39,361 nucleotides of DNA from Deltaproteobacteria bacterium (GCA_031263525.1 JAISFP010000001.1:1-39361); one strand, 5' to 3'. Positions 10,303 to 20,740 are shown, counted from the stretch's first letter. Program-made: numbers and translations. Notes: generated by a model not told the origin, from the sequence alone.

Positions 10303-12945
10303 ATGACCGACGCCCCTTTCGCGGAAATACTCGTTCCAGTGCTGGCCATGCACGCCCTGCACAACAGTCCCGATCCCGCTGCCCTGGAGGGCCACGTCCT
10401 GGGTCTAACGGCCGGGGAGCCGGACGGGACAGGCTGCCCCCCGCAGGACCCCTTCGGGCCCGGCATGGAGGGGGGCGACCCGGGAGGGATGTTCTGCCGG
10501 ATCCTCTGGGCAGTGCGCCGCCTGGAGGACATGGGCCACCTGACCCGCTCGCCCGTCCCCGGGCTCCACGCCATCACCCCCGAGGCCAGGATGGTGCTGG
10601 CCACGGTCCTCCGCATCGCCGGCCCGGAAGGCTCGCTCGTGAGGAGGTACCCGGGCCTGGGCCGCCTCGTCCCCTCCCGGCGTGAGCCGGAACCCTGGGA
10701 GACGACCGGCGGGCTCGGGTCCGGGGACCTGGAGGCCGTGGCCCCCTGGGAGGGGGCAAGCCCACTGACCCATTCCGGGCTAGCCATGCCGCTCATGGCG
10801 GCCGCGCTGGATCTCTCGTGGGACCCTCGGTCCGGGCCCCGCGAGCTCCTGGCCATGGCCCTGAGGCTGGCGGGCGCGGCAAGGCACCTCTCCGGGCTCC
10901 GCCCCCCGGACCCGAGCTGCCCGGATCTTGACCGCGTCTTCGAGGAGACTGCCGGCACGCTGGCCAGTGCCGGGCTCCTGCACCGAGCCGGCAGCGACAC
11001 CGTGCCCTTCAGGATAACCGACGCGGGCAGGCCCGTCGCCCTGGGCCTGGACCCGCTCAGGCGCCTCCTGGCCTGCTCCGCCGCCTGTTCTGGCTTGCGG
11101 CCCGGTTCAGGGCCCACCGGCATGGGCGCGGACGACCTCCTGAACCTGGAGCGGGCCGCCCTCGAGCTCAGGGCCGGGGATCTTGCCCCCATCGCCAGGG
11201 GGATCCTCGCCACCGGCCGCGCAGCCTTCAGGCGGCTCGGGACGGAGGTCTCCGCAGCAGCGGCGGCGCGCGTGCCGGGCCGCAGGTCCCTCATCCCCTT
11301 CCAGGACGTCCGGGCCGGGGACGGCTCCGCAGCCGCGAGGAAAGTCGACGCCCTGCGGGGACGCATGGAGCGCAGGGGCACAGGCTGCTGGGCCCTCCTC
11401 GCGGCGGGGAATCTCCACCCCAAGGTCCAGGACGCCGTTACGGCGGCCTCGCCCAGGTTCAAGGCCGCGGACGAGACCCGCCTGGCGGAGCTCATGTGCG
11501 CGCTGGGATGCGGGGTGACGCCCCTCCCCCGTCTGGAGTTCCGGATGCCGGACCGGGCCTTCTTCGATTCCCTGACCGCCCCCCGCCCGGCCGACACGGG
11601 CCGGAAACGACCGGGGAGGAAGCCGCGGATTGTGGGGAACGGCGTCTGGGAAACCCCCGCCGGACAGATGGTCGACTGCGAATGGCCGCTGGCCTTTTCC
11701 TGGCAGCCGACGCCGGCTGCCTCTGCCGGCGCGACCGGGAACGCCCAGCCGTACCCTGCGGACCAGGCCGGCACGTCCGGTGCCGCCTCGTCGAATCCAG
11801 CGGACCGGGGCGACGCGGCCGGGTCCCCATCGCCGAACTCCCCTGACCAGACCGGCGCTGACCCCGGAGCCAAGCGCCGGAAGGCCATGGCCCGCAAGGA
11901 GACGGCCCCGGAATGGACCCACGCCTCCCTTTTCAGCCATGAGGACGGCACCCGGAAGCCGGCCGACGGTACCGCGGATGCCGGGGCCGACCCCGAAAGC
12001 CCAGCTCCTGCGACATCATCTGCTGAAGACACTGCTTCTGCCTCCGCAGATACCGAATGCCCGGCTCCCGCCTCGGCCTCCTCCCCGGAAGCCGCCGGAA
12101 CCTCGGCAGGCGCCCCCGAAGATGGCACCCCGTCAGCGACCGCCGCCGAAACTTCCCCTGAAATGGCCGCCTCCGGGCCCGGAGCCCAGGAGGCCGCCGC
12201 CGGGAGCGAGGAGAGCGCCGCAGCTCAGGCCCCTGAGGCCGGAGCCCAGGAGGCCGCCGCCGGGAGCGAAGATGGCGCCGCAACTCCGGACCCGAATGCC
12301 GGGTCCCAGAAGGCCGCCGCCGGGAGCGAAGATGGCGCCGCGGCTCCTGACCCGAAGGCAGGGTCCCAGAAGGCCGCCGCCGGGCACGAGGCTCACGACG
12401 ACGATCCTCGCCCGCAGCCCAGGCCCTGCGACAATCCGGAGGAGTTCCTGAGGGAGTGGTCATGCCGCATGGACGAGATTGCGGAAAGGGAGCTTGAGGA
12501 GAACGTCCTCGCGCTCGGGGAGGAGCCGCTCCTTAAGCTGGGCCGCATCATCGCGGACGCGGCCAGGCGGACCTCGCCGGAACTGAGGGTCTCCGGTCTC
12601 GGGGACTGGGGCGTGAGCTTACCGGGCATCTTTCCCGAGACCTGCCCGAACCAGCACGTGCTCCCCGTCAGGGCCAGGGCCTCCGGACTGGCGGAGGCGG
12701 GCGATCTGGAACGCATTGTCCAGGACATGGAGACCGCACGGGTCTCGAGGGCCGTCCTGTTCGCCCCCCTCGGTCTGGACGGCGGGGCTGCGGCCCGCGC
12801 GGAAGCCCTCTCAGGAAGGATCCGCTGCCTGGAAGCGAAGGATACTGCCCGGCTCATGCTGAGGCTCGGGGTGGGCACGAAGGTCTTCCTCTCGGTCGAG
12901 CGCTCCTTGGCGGACATGGACTACCTGGCCGCCCTGGAGGAGTAG
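10303..12945 (+). CDS. Mrr-like protein, fused architecture: wH - wH - class A degenerate Mrr domain - repeat linker - class B degenerate Mrr domain
   Basis: Class A: WALLAAGNLHPKVQDAVTAASPRFKAADETRLAELMCALGCGV..MPDRAFFDSL. Class B at C-terminus: SRAVLFAPLGLDGGAAARAEALSGRIRCLEAKDTARLMLRLGVGT. 20-aa in-frame linker repeats (GAQEAAAGSEDGAATPDPNA). Confidence 0.75.
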   Translation: MTDAPFAEILVPVLAMHALHNSPDPAALEGHVLGLTAGEPDGTGCPPQDPFGPGMEGGDPGGMFCRILWAVRRLEDMGHLTRSPVPGLHAITPEARMVLATVLRIAGPEGSLVRRYPGLGRLVPSRREPEPWETTGGLGSGDLEAVAPWEGASPLTHSGLAMPLMAAALDLSWDPRSGPRELLAMALRLAGAARHLSGLRPPDPSCPDLDRVFEETAGTLASAGLLHRAGSDTVPFRITDAGRPVALGLDPLRRLLACSAACSGLRPGSGPTGMGADDLLNLERAALELRAGDLAPIARGILATGRAAFRRLGTEVSAAAAARVPGRRSLIPFQDVRAGDGSAAARKVDALRGRMERRGTGCWALLAAGNLHPKVQDAVTAASPRFKAADETRLAELMCALGCGVTPLPRLEFRMPDRAFFDSLTAPRPADTGRKRPGRKPRIVGNGVWETPAGQMVDCEWPLAFSWQPTPAASAGATGNAQPYPADQAGTSGAASSNPADRGDAAGSPSPNSPDQTGADPGAKRRKAMARKETAPEWTHASLFSHEDGTRKPADGTADAGADPESPAPATSSAEDTASASADTECPAPASASSPEAAGTSAGAPEDGTPSATAAETSPEMAASGPGAQEAAAGSEESAAAQAPEAGAQEAAAGSEDGAATPDPNAGSQKAAAGSEDGAAAPDPKAGSQKAAAGHEAHDDDPRPQPRPCDNPEEFLREWSCRMDEIAERELEENVLALGEEPLLKLGRIIADAARRTSPELRVSGLGDWGVSLPGIFPETCPNQHVLPVRARASGLAEAGDLERIVQDMETARVSRAVLFAPLGLDGGAAARAEALSGRIRCLEAKDTARLMLRLGVGTKVFLSVERSLADMDYLAALEE

Positions 12946-13355
12946 CGCCCAGCCCCCGCCCGGGCCCGCCTGCGGACGGACGGCCCTGCGGGCGCCCGCC
13001 GTTCATGCGGAAGGCTGGACACGCCACGCCATGCCGCGCCCTGAAACATCAGGCAGGCGGACAGTCCGGGTCGCGCCCTGTTCGCACTCATCTTAGTACA
13101 GCCATGCCATGCCATGACGGGCCGTGAGGTCATGCCCGCCGGACGGCCCTGAAGGGGGCGAACAGTTTACAGAAACGGCGAGATACGCTATATTGAGTTC
13201 AAAAGTGTTGTCCGGCGGACGACCGTCTGCGGCCCGGCCTAATTCCATGCCGCCCGGCCAGGGCTTCCCCTGGTCCCCGGCCCCGGTCCGCCCCCGGCCA
13301 GACCCCAGTCCTTCACCCAGTCCCGTGCCCGTCTCGGCACCCCGTGCGGTTGACC

Positions 13356-14903
13356 ATGCCCCTGCCTCCCGTCGACATCTTCTATCCTGCCGTGCTCGAG
13401 TTCTCTTTCACCTTCAGGACGGTGTCCGTGGACTCGCTCAGGGGTCCCGTGGGCCGGCGGCTGAAGATCTTGGACGGCCAGCCCGACGCCCCGGCCCCTT
13501 CCGGAAACGAGACCGGGATCGACTACTCCATACGCAGGGCCCTGGACGACCTGGAACGGGCAGGGCTCATGGCCCGTACGGATTTCAGGACATTCGAGAT
13601 TACCGAGAAGGGCATGGGCCTGTTCCCGTCCATCACGTATGAGCGGCCCCTCGCCGTCATCCTGAACGAAATCATGGCCGGGAAGGCCGGGGGCAACCCG
13701 CGGACTGCCAGTCCCCGCCCGGAAGAGCGGCGGTTCCCCGCAGGTCCCGCCGCCCGGGACCACAGCGGCCCGCTCTCCGCCGCCGGGTGCCGCCTGCCGG
13801 CGCTCGCGGCCCTGGCCCGCCTCGGCCATGCCTCCTGCACGGACATCAGGACCGAATCGCTGAACATGCTCACGGCCCAGGCAGCGGCCAGCGGCATCAG
13901 GCATTTTGATCCGGACAGCCCGGATCTGCTCGTCAAAATCCGTCAGGCCGTCACGTCCCTGATAAGCTCCGGTCGCGCGGAACGCGTCAGCAGAGGCATA
14001 TACAAAATCACGCCTTTCGGCCTGGAGACCCTCACAAGGCACTTCCCGGATTTCGAGGGCGCCGCCGGGCCGCGCCGGGCCGCGCCGGCACCGCCCGCCA
14101 GAAATCTCGCCTCCCCGAACGATGCCGCCAAGCTCCGCGAAGCGCTCGGCCGCTGGGCGGCGGCTCTCGGCCCGAAAATGAAGGAGGGGCTCGCGGCAGC
14201 CGTCTCCCGCAGGGAGGCGGACTATGACGGACTGAAGAATGGGGCGCCATCCGACGCGGCCCGCGCCTCCCGGCACGAGGCAGGCGCTTCGCAGGACATG
14301 TCCTCCATCGTCCGGCTCCATGAGGAAGCCATGGCGGCGACGACGGAGGCCCGGGCCATCCGGGCCCAGATCGATGCCGAAAATGCAAGGCTTATGGACC
14401 CCATCGCCTTCGGCACGGGCCCCTTCCGGTCGGGAAGTCCCCTCCCCCGCGACCACTACAGCGCCGTCGCGGACGCCGTCAGGGAATACGAGGCCGACGT
14501 CATAGGGACCCTCAAGAGGCTCATCCTGGAGCTGGACCCCGAGAGCTTCGCCAGGCTCGCGGAAGCCGCCGCCCCCGGCATCTGGGAGGGCATGGACCCC
14601 GGAGGCGCCCCGGCCCCCAGCGAGGTGAGGGCCGTCACCGAGTCCGAGGCCCGCGACGGGCTCGACTGGCTCAGGATCTTCGCCATGGACATGCTGTCCA
14701 GATCCGCCGGTCCCTGGGCCCTCTTCATCTCCGGCGAGCTCCCCCCTGAGGCGGCGGAGATCGTCGCAAGGCTCCCCGGCCACGCTAAGGTCGCCGACGC
14801 CTCCCGCATGGCGGCGCTCATGTACCGCTACGGAGTGGGTGTCCGGACGGTCGGCGTCCTTGCGGCGAAGGAGGCCGACCCCAAGGTCTTCGGATGGAGG
14901 TAG
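13356..14903 (+). CDS. Mrr-like protein, wH - wH - class A degenerate Mrr domain
   Basis: wH: IDYSIRRALDDLERAGLMARTDFRTFEITEKGMGLFPSITYE and VTSLISSGRAERVSRGIYKITPFGLETLTRHFPDFE. C-terminus: WALFISGELPPEAAEIVARLPGHAKVADASRMAALMYRYGVGV. Confidence 0.7.
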   Translation: MPLPPVDIFYPAVLEFSFTFRTVSVDSLRGPVGRRLKILDGQPDAPAPSGNETGIDYSIRRALDDLERAGLMARTDFRTFEITEKGMGLFPSITYERPLAVILNEIMAGKAGGNPRTASPRPEERRFPAGPAARDHSGPLSAAGCRLPALAALARLGHASCTDIRTESLNMLTAQAAASGIRHFDPDSPDLLVKIRQAVTSLISSGRAERVSRGIYKITPFGLETLTRHFPDFEGAAGPRRAAPAPPARNLASPNDAAKLREALGRWAAALGPKMKEGLAAAVSRREADYDGLKNGAPSDAARASRHEAGASQDMSSIVRLHEEAMAATTEARAIRAQIDAENARLMDPIAFGTGPFRSGSPLPRDHYSAVADAVREYEADVIGTLKRLILELDPESFARLAEAAAPGIWEGMDPGGAPAPSEVRAVTESEARDGLDWLRIFAMDMLSRSAGPWALFISGELPPEAAEIVARLPGHAKVADASRMAALMYRYGVGVRTVGVLAAKEADPKVFGWR

Positions 14904-14924
14904 CCTGAAGGTCTTGGGGACGGG

Positions 14925-15182
14925 GCAGCCCGAAGGCCGGAGAAGGAGGGCTACTCAAAGACCCGAGGAAGGAGGCAACCCGAAGGCCGAAGTAACGATG
15001 GTTGCCCGAAGACCGGAGAAGGAGGGTTGCCCTAAGGCCGGAAAAGGAGGGTTGCCCTAAGGCCGGAGAAGGAGGGTTGCCCTAAGGCCGGAGGAAGGGG
15101 GCGGCCAAGGCCGGAGGAAGGGGGCGGCCCGAAGCTCGGAGGAAGGTGGCGGCCCGAAGCTCGGAGGAAGGTGGCAGGCCCC
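14925..15182. repeat. Intergenic minisatellite, ~25 bp unit (aggccggagaaggagggttgcccta)
   Basis: About ten degenerate copies read directly between two array genes. Confidence 0.9.
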
Positions 15183-15367
15183 GTCCCCAACCATGACTCC
15201 AGTTTCATGCCCCGTTAACGGTGGCGTTCCCCCACCGGGCCTGAACCGGAAGCCGACATGCCGCTCCGGCAACCCCATCCCCCGCGACCTGACCGCAGCC
15301 TTTGACAGATTTCCCCCGCCTGCAGCCTCCGCCGCTCACTGCGCAACTACCACCCCAGAAGGACAGC

Positions 15368-16795
15368 ATGCACGTCCCCAGCCTCGAAGCCTTTCTCCTG
15401 CCCGTCCTGATCCTCGTCTGCGAGGGCCAGAGGACGACCGCCAGGATCCTCCGCCGGATGGCCCGCCGCCTGGAGCTGCCCGCCGGCGCCGAAAAATGTG
15501 CGACGCCCGAGCCGGCCCCGCCAGCCGGCGAGGGGGAAGCCAAGCCTCCCGAGACTGACCTGTCCTCCGGTGAGCGAAAAACAACGCCTCCCGAGACGGA
15601 ACAGACCTCGGGGGAGGGTGAAGCAACGTCTCGCGAGACGGACCGTGCCTCCGGGAAGCGGGACGACGCGCCACTCGGGACGGACCAGACCTCTGGGGAG
15701 GGGGAAGCAACGCATCCCGAGACGGACCAGACCTCGGGTGTGGGGGAAGATACGCCTCGCGAGACGGACCAGACCTCGGGGGAGGGGGAAGACGCGCCTC
15801 GCGAGACCGAAAGTGCCGCCGGTGAGTGGAAGGACGTGCCCCGCGAGACGGACCGGGCCGCCGGAGAAGAGAAAGACATTCCTCCCGAAATGCTCCTGGC
15901 GGAGACCAGGATCATGAAGGCGACAAGACACCTCATGGCCGCCAGGTTAATCAAGATGACCAGGAAGGGCAGGCTCCTGGCCACTGACAGGGGCCGCGCG
16001 GCGGTGGCGCTGGGGACGGACCGGATAGACTTCGCGTTCCTGAGGCTCATGCCCGGCTACGAGGAGAGGCTGACCCGCGCCCGCGACCTCAGACTCGCGA
16101 TGGCCACGTCCGCAACTCCCTCCCTGTCCGCCGAGGCCGCACGTGTTGCCGAGGCCCTACGTCCGTCCGAGCCCGCAGGACCCTCCGAGGCCGCAGATCA
16201 GGTCAAGGCCGCAGATCAGGCCGAGGACCAGACACCTGCCGCCCCGCAGCAGGTGCCGCCCCCGCCCCTCCTGAAGAGGGTCGAAGAAGCCTTCAAGTCA
16301 CTGGAGTCGGCCGCCGCAGACGACCTTGCCGAGAAGGTCCGGCGCCTCGTTCCCGAAAGCCTGCACCAGCTCGCCATACGGGTCCTGACCGCCATGTCCC
16401 AGGTCCCCCCGGAGCTCTACACGGACGCGCAGGCCGCCTCCGCAGGCATGGTGCCCACCCTCTTCGGCGAGGAGGCGCTGGAACAGGACTCCACTCTTCT
16501 GGGCCTCAGGTCATTCTCGGACGGCCCGGTGAGCCGCAATGACATGGAGACTCTGGAGGATGAGAGGGAGCGGCGCGGGGCGACAAGGTGCATCATGGTG
16601 TCTACGGCACCGTTTACCCGCGAGGCGACGGAATTCGCTGGAAAAAATCCCCGACGCATCGCCATGGTGGGCCTGAAAGAGCTGGCCCAGCTCATGCTCA
16701 CGTATGACATAGGCGTCATATCCGTCAAACAGCTCGAGCTCAAAGCCGTTGACCACGCGTTCTTCGAGGAGGCCAGAGGCGTCAAGGGAAAGTGA
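15368..16795 (+). CDS. Mrr-like protein, wH split by acidic repeat insertion - class B degenerate Mrr domain
   Basis: SLEAFLLPVLILVCEGQRTTARILRRMARRLELP | repeats (TDQTSGEGEATHPE)n | ETRIMKATRHLMAARLIKMTRKGRLLATDRGRAAVALGTDRIDFAFLRLMPGYEE. C-terminus: CIMVSTAPFTREATEFAGKNPRRIAMVGLKELAQLMLTYDIGVISVKQLELKAVDHAFFEE, close to canonical Mrr C-termini. Start at 15368 (aaggacagcATG). Confidence 0.75.
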   Translation: MHVPSLEAFLLPVLILVCEGQRTTARILRRMARRLELPAGAEKCATPEPAPPAGEGEAKPPETDLSSGERKTTPPETEQTSGEGEATSRETDRASGKRDDAPLGTDQTSGEGEATHPETDQTSGVGEDTPRETDQTSGEGEDAPRETESAAGEWKDVPRETDRAAGEEKDIPPEMLLAETRIMKATRHLMAARLIKMTRKGRLLATDRGRAAVALGTDRIDFAFLRLMPGYEERLTRARDLRLAMATSATPSLSAEAARVAEALRPSEPAGPSEAADQVKAADQAEDQTPAAPQQVPPPPLLKRVEEAFKSLESAAADDLAEKVRRLVPESLHQLAIRVLTAMSQVPPELYTDAQAASAGMVPTLFGEEALEQDSTLLGLRSFSDGPVSRNDMETLEDERERRGATRCIMVSTAPFTREATEFAGKNPRRIAMVGLKELAQLMLTYDIGVISVKQLELKAVDHAFFEEARGVKGK

Positions 16796-17285
16796 CATGC
16801 CGCGTACATGAACCGTTGACATATCTAAAATGGCAATCAGATATCGCGGTTTGCGCCTGTCACAGATATTATCTCTAGTCACAGATATTTGTGCTTGTCC
16901 TAAATTTTTTACCAAAACATTCTAATAATTTAAATGACTAATCATGTGTATCAAGAAAAGCAATTCAAAAATGAATCTCTGTATAATTAATATTATTATA
17001 TAAAGATTTTCCCAATCGAAACGATGTTAATTGATCAGGATGGTCGCAATAACAATCTATTAAGGGGGCACCTGAATAGTTATGCACATCAGAGAAAACT
17101 GTGAACAGCCTCAGAGATGAGGAGAGGAGGACTACGAGGGATGGCGAGTGAACGATAATCCTTATAGCGGTCGGAGTCAGTCCCAGACCACAGACATCCT
17201 GTCAGTCAATTCCGGATCCGGAGGAGGAAGGACGAAGGGAAAGTGACATGGGGCAGGATAACGGTACAGAAACGTTAAGGCTATC

Positions 17286-19202
17286 TCAACTGCGGTACCG
17301 CCGCTTCCCTCTCCCGGCCCAGACGACCTTCTTGAACCTCACCTTTACATCTGAAGTGCCGTAGACAGCCACGGCTACCGCATATACATCGACACCCTCG
17401 GAAAGAAATTTCTTGGCATAATTTTTGTTGATTATCTGAACAAAGGCTGCAGATATCATTTTTTCAAGCCGTCCGTTCACGTACTTGCTAGGCTTCCTGA
17501 TAACAAGTGTCTCGCCGGCAAAGGACACGTCCGAGCCCTTGTGGGCCGGATCAGCCTTCTCATGCTTTATTTCGATGGCTACCCACCCGTTTCCGGGAAC
17601 CTGTACTGCCAGATCGGACCTGCCAACGTCCGAAGGCGATTCAGGCGTAACCACCTTGTTGCCGAGTTCCAGAAGAAGCTGAATTATGGTCCTGAAGAAA
17701 AACTCGGTATGGCTAAACAAGTCGATCTGCTTGACAGTGCTGCCGCTGCTGACAGCTCCGTAACTGTTGCCAGGACTGTCAAGGCTGTCAGGACAGCCAG
17801 GACCGTTCTGTACGATGCCGGCTAAAATGGTAGACAGGTAAAATTCGCATTTAGCTTCGTCACGGGTTGCGAAGGCATACAGAAGATTCAAATATTTTTC
17901 ATTCAAATATTCTTTTGCTTCTGAAGGCGGCTTGTCAGGAGCGAGCAGGTTCGCCAGGAGCTCGAGCCTGACAGAATCCCTGATTTCGTTATTGGGAATT
18001 TTCAGGTGATACTTCGTATCGATGCCTGATCCAGTGATACCGTTGACAGTGAGGTAGCCTGCCTGCATAAGGAGCACGGTATCGTTCAGACTGTTAATGT
18101 GCATTTCTGGCAAGGACTCTTTGAATGAAAGATCCTTGGCGAACACCTTGAAGTAGTCAGTGCCATTATGTGCAATACGGCTCGTGAGAAGAGATGAACC
18201 TGTTTGATACCAATAGTTGTTGAATGATTTTTCTTGAAAAAAACGCAACACAGATAGAGGGTTGAGAACCTCCGTCTCGGCATCCCAGGTGTATCCGTTG
18301 TACCAATATTCCATAGTTTTAAGCAGATCGTCAATGGACGCATCCTTGTCAAGCTGTCCCTTTTTTTTGAGGATCGAAAGGGTCGGAGCAAGATATTTAG
18401 AAAATGATTTTTTTATTTCATCTATCGTGAAACCGCAAATGCCGGCAAAAGTTGGGTCAAGAGTAATGTCCCGAACAGTGTTCATAGCAGAGAACAGGGA
18501 AAGCTCCCTGAACTTAGTGATACCGGTTATGAACACGAATCGAAGGTACTTCGAACACCCTGTTATAGTTGAATAAAAGTCGTGCAACGTGAGTCTTATA
18601 TCTTTACATCTATCCTGATTTCCAATATTGGCAATAAGAGGGAAATCGTACTCGTCGATGAGCACCACGACGTTTCTGGAACCAAATTTGGACGGAGCTT
18701 TTCTTCTCTTGAGGCAGTGTTCCTTGTGGCTATTTGACAGCATTGTGATGAGATCGGCCATGGCACTGGGGGAATTTTTGCTGTCAAGGACCATTTTATA
18801 ATTGGAGGCTACCCTTTTGATTGAGGAGAGCAGGCTAGCCTCCAATTCCTCCGGAGGGTTCGTCTTGAATCCGGTGTTAAACGAGATTCGGATCACGGGA
18901 AAGACGTCCCACCTCTTTCCAATGAGTTTCTCTATCGCCAGGCCTGAAAAAAGGTCCCGCCTTCCCTCGAATACATTTTGCATGGTGTCAAGCAACAGAG
19001 TCTTGCCGAACCTCCTCGGCCGCGAAAGAAAGCATGGCGCGTTAGACCAGGTACCGGGAGATATGAGCTTGTGGATCAGCTCAGTCTTATCAACATACAC
19101 GTAATCATTGTCAATAATCCAATCGAAGGTATCCACGCCTACGCCAAACGGATCCTTTTCGGTTTTCTTCTCGCTCACGCCAGATACCTCCTTTCTCAAC
19201 AT
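17286..19202 (-). CDS. AAA-ATPase-like protein with C-terminal PD-(D/E)XK nuclease domain (AAA-ATPase_like / DUF1703 type)
   Basis: DPFGVGVDTFDWIIDNDYVYVDKTELIHKLI...CFLSRPRRFGKTLLLDTMQNVFEG and C-terminal GRSDLAVQVPGNGWVAIEIK (intact D..ExK). Start placed at MLRKEVSGVSEKK. Confidence 0.85.
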   Translation of the reverse strand: MLRKEVSGVSEKKTEKDPFGVGVDTFDWIIDNDYVYVDKTELIHKLISPGTWSNAPCFLSRPRRFGKTLLLDTMQNVFEGRRDLFSGLAIEKLIGKRWDVFPVIRISFNTGFKTNPPEELEASLLSSIKRVASNYKMVLDSKNSPSAMADLITMLSNSHKEHCLKRRKAPSKFGSRNVVVLIDEYDFPLIANIGNQDRCKDIRLTLHDFYSTITGCSKYLRFVFITGITKFRELSLFSAMNTVRDITLDPTFAGICGFTIDEIKKSFSKYLAPTLSILKKKGQLDKDASIDDLLKTMEYWYNGYTWDAETEVLNPLSVLRFFQEKSFNNYWYQTGSSLLTSRIAHNGTDYFKVFAKDLSFKESLPEMHINSLNDTVLLMQAGYLTVNGITGSGIDTKYHLKIPNNEIRDSVRLELLANLLAPDKPPSEAKEYLNEKYLNLLYAFATRDEAKCEFYLSTILAGIVQNGPGCPDSLDSPGNSYGAVSSGSTVKQIDLFSHTEFFFRTIIQLLLELGNKVVTPESPSDVGRSDLAVQVPGNGWVAIEIKHEKADPAHKGSDVSFAGETLVIRKPSKYVNGRLEKMISAAFVQIINKNYAKKFLSEGVDVYAVAVAVYGTSDVKVRFKKVVWAGRGKRRYRS

Positions 19203-19579
19203 TAACCGATCGTGCCTATTCAAGGCAATACCGAAGCATATTTTGTATAATACCACATGAATGCGGCAGAAAGCAACCCTTCCGCCAAGCCATACTGGCA
19301 AGATACTGTTAAGGAGACGGCAACTTCCCAAAAGCCCAGCCGTCTCTTACGACCGATCAAAACATCGTCATTACTGGCAAGCCAATGCAATTCTATCCGA
19401 ATGAGGGCGACAACCGAGCCGGCAGAGCCAGGAAAATCGAGCCGTCCGATGACCGGCCGTTTCTAATGAAGCAACAGTGCCGTATTGGCATGGATATTGC
19501 CTGGCCAACCTCTCTGGTCATGTCAAAATTTTTGCGTGCGCCATGAAAACTGACATATTGCTAATTTTTTGGCAAACAT

Positions 19580-20062
19580 TCAGGTATCCCCAAGCGGGAC
19601 TCAACAGAGGGATCTTAATCAACCCAAAGACCGTCTACAGAAACTATTTACCCCCACATGAAGTATTAAAAATTGACTGTGCAACTTAAATGTTTGCTCA
19701 TCATGGCTCTGTCCCCCGAAAAAGCTTCTCAATGGAGGGGTTCCTGAATAGTTATAAAATTTTACATACCTCGCCGAATCTAACATTCCTCCTTACCAAA
19801 ATTATGACTAGATATCTGGCACCACCAAGATTTTTGTGACAGCGCAGAATCACGGCAACATTATGGGGCATGAGGCCACCAGCCGCCTGAACTCGATGTC
19901 ATCTCGCGAGGCCATCACGGCACTCTTGACTGGCAAGACTCCCGATTTCATCCTCGAGTGGTTGAATTTGCCTCCAGTGGAAGAGTAATCCCTGTTGGAT
20001 GTCTGGATACACTCCGAGGTGAATCTCTCTATTGGATAATTTTGTGACTCATAAAATAACAT
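19580..20062 (+). mobile_element. IS66-family remnants: 5'-end fragment plus C-terminal fragment
   Basis: 19586-19757 resembles 5812-5984 (..cccccacatgaagtat..catcatggctct..cctgaatagtta). 19850-19988 reads MSSREAITALLTGKTPDFILEWLNLPPVEE*, and is duplicated inverted at 6120-6300. Confidence 0.65.
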
Positions 20063-20604
20063 TAAATATCATATGTAATGCTTGTATTACAAACAATTAT
20101 TATTGAAAATAATATTTAAATAAATAAATTTTATCATCACCATATTAAATATTGTCTATATTAAACATAAATACGTATCATTAATTTTTTCAATATTTTG
20201 TAATATTAAATAGTAAACATTGTAAATAATCATTAAATTTTTCCATAGATTATTCTATTGATGATAACATTAATCAAATTAATTTTAAATTAATTATATC
20301 ACATTTAATTTTATCTTTCAAAAATGATGAAAATACAACTGAATGTGTACGCAAATCAAAATTTTTATATTCTGAAAATTTTTACAAATAATTATGTGCT
20401 TAAATATAATTAAAAAATTCTTACATTTGAATTATTTAAATTATCAAAATTTTGTCCAATCGAAACTGCGTAAGTTGACTTGGATAGTAGCGACAATTTT
20501 TTTTTTGCACGTAAACACACATGACTTTCCTTGACCAGTGATACTTCTGAATCCGGCGGACAGAGAACCACAGGTATGGTACCAGTTGACGTCATGACTG
20601 GAAG

Positions 20605-20644
20605 GGGCACCCTTCCGGCAGGAAAGCCTGGAGGGTGCCCTTTT
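20605..20644 (+). terminator. Rho-independent-type hairpin followed by T tract
   Basis: GGGCACCCTTCC..GGAGGGTGCCC followed by TTTT; no confident upstream + strand gene. Confidence 0.6.
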
Positions 20645-20694
20645 GCCGAATACCTATGAAGCCAGGTTAATCTGGAATTATCAGATTATCAAAG

Positions 20695-20740
20695 TTATTA
20701 GAGTCATTCAGGTCATTAGAGTCATTCAGGTCATTCGGGG
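20695..20740. repeat. Short tandem repeat, 18-bp unit (attagagtcattcaggtc)
   Basis: Two full and one partial copy read directly. Confidence 0.8.

Noticed and set aside
9828-12128. 766-aa minus-strand ORF opposite the 10303 gene
   Set aside because: GC-rich shadow ORF; low-complexity Ala/Ser/Arg composition with no recognisable domain, while the + strand carries wH and Mrr-like motifs.
14925-15182. Possible CRISPR array
   Set aside because: Units are contiguous degenerate repeats with no unique spacers; also true of 300-530 and 9948-10105. No cas genes seen.
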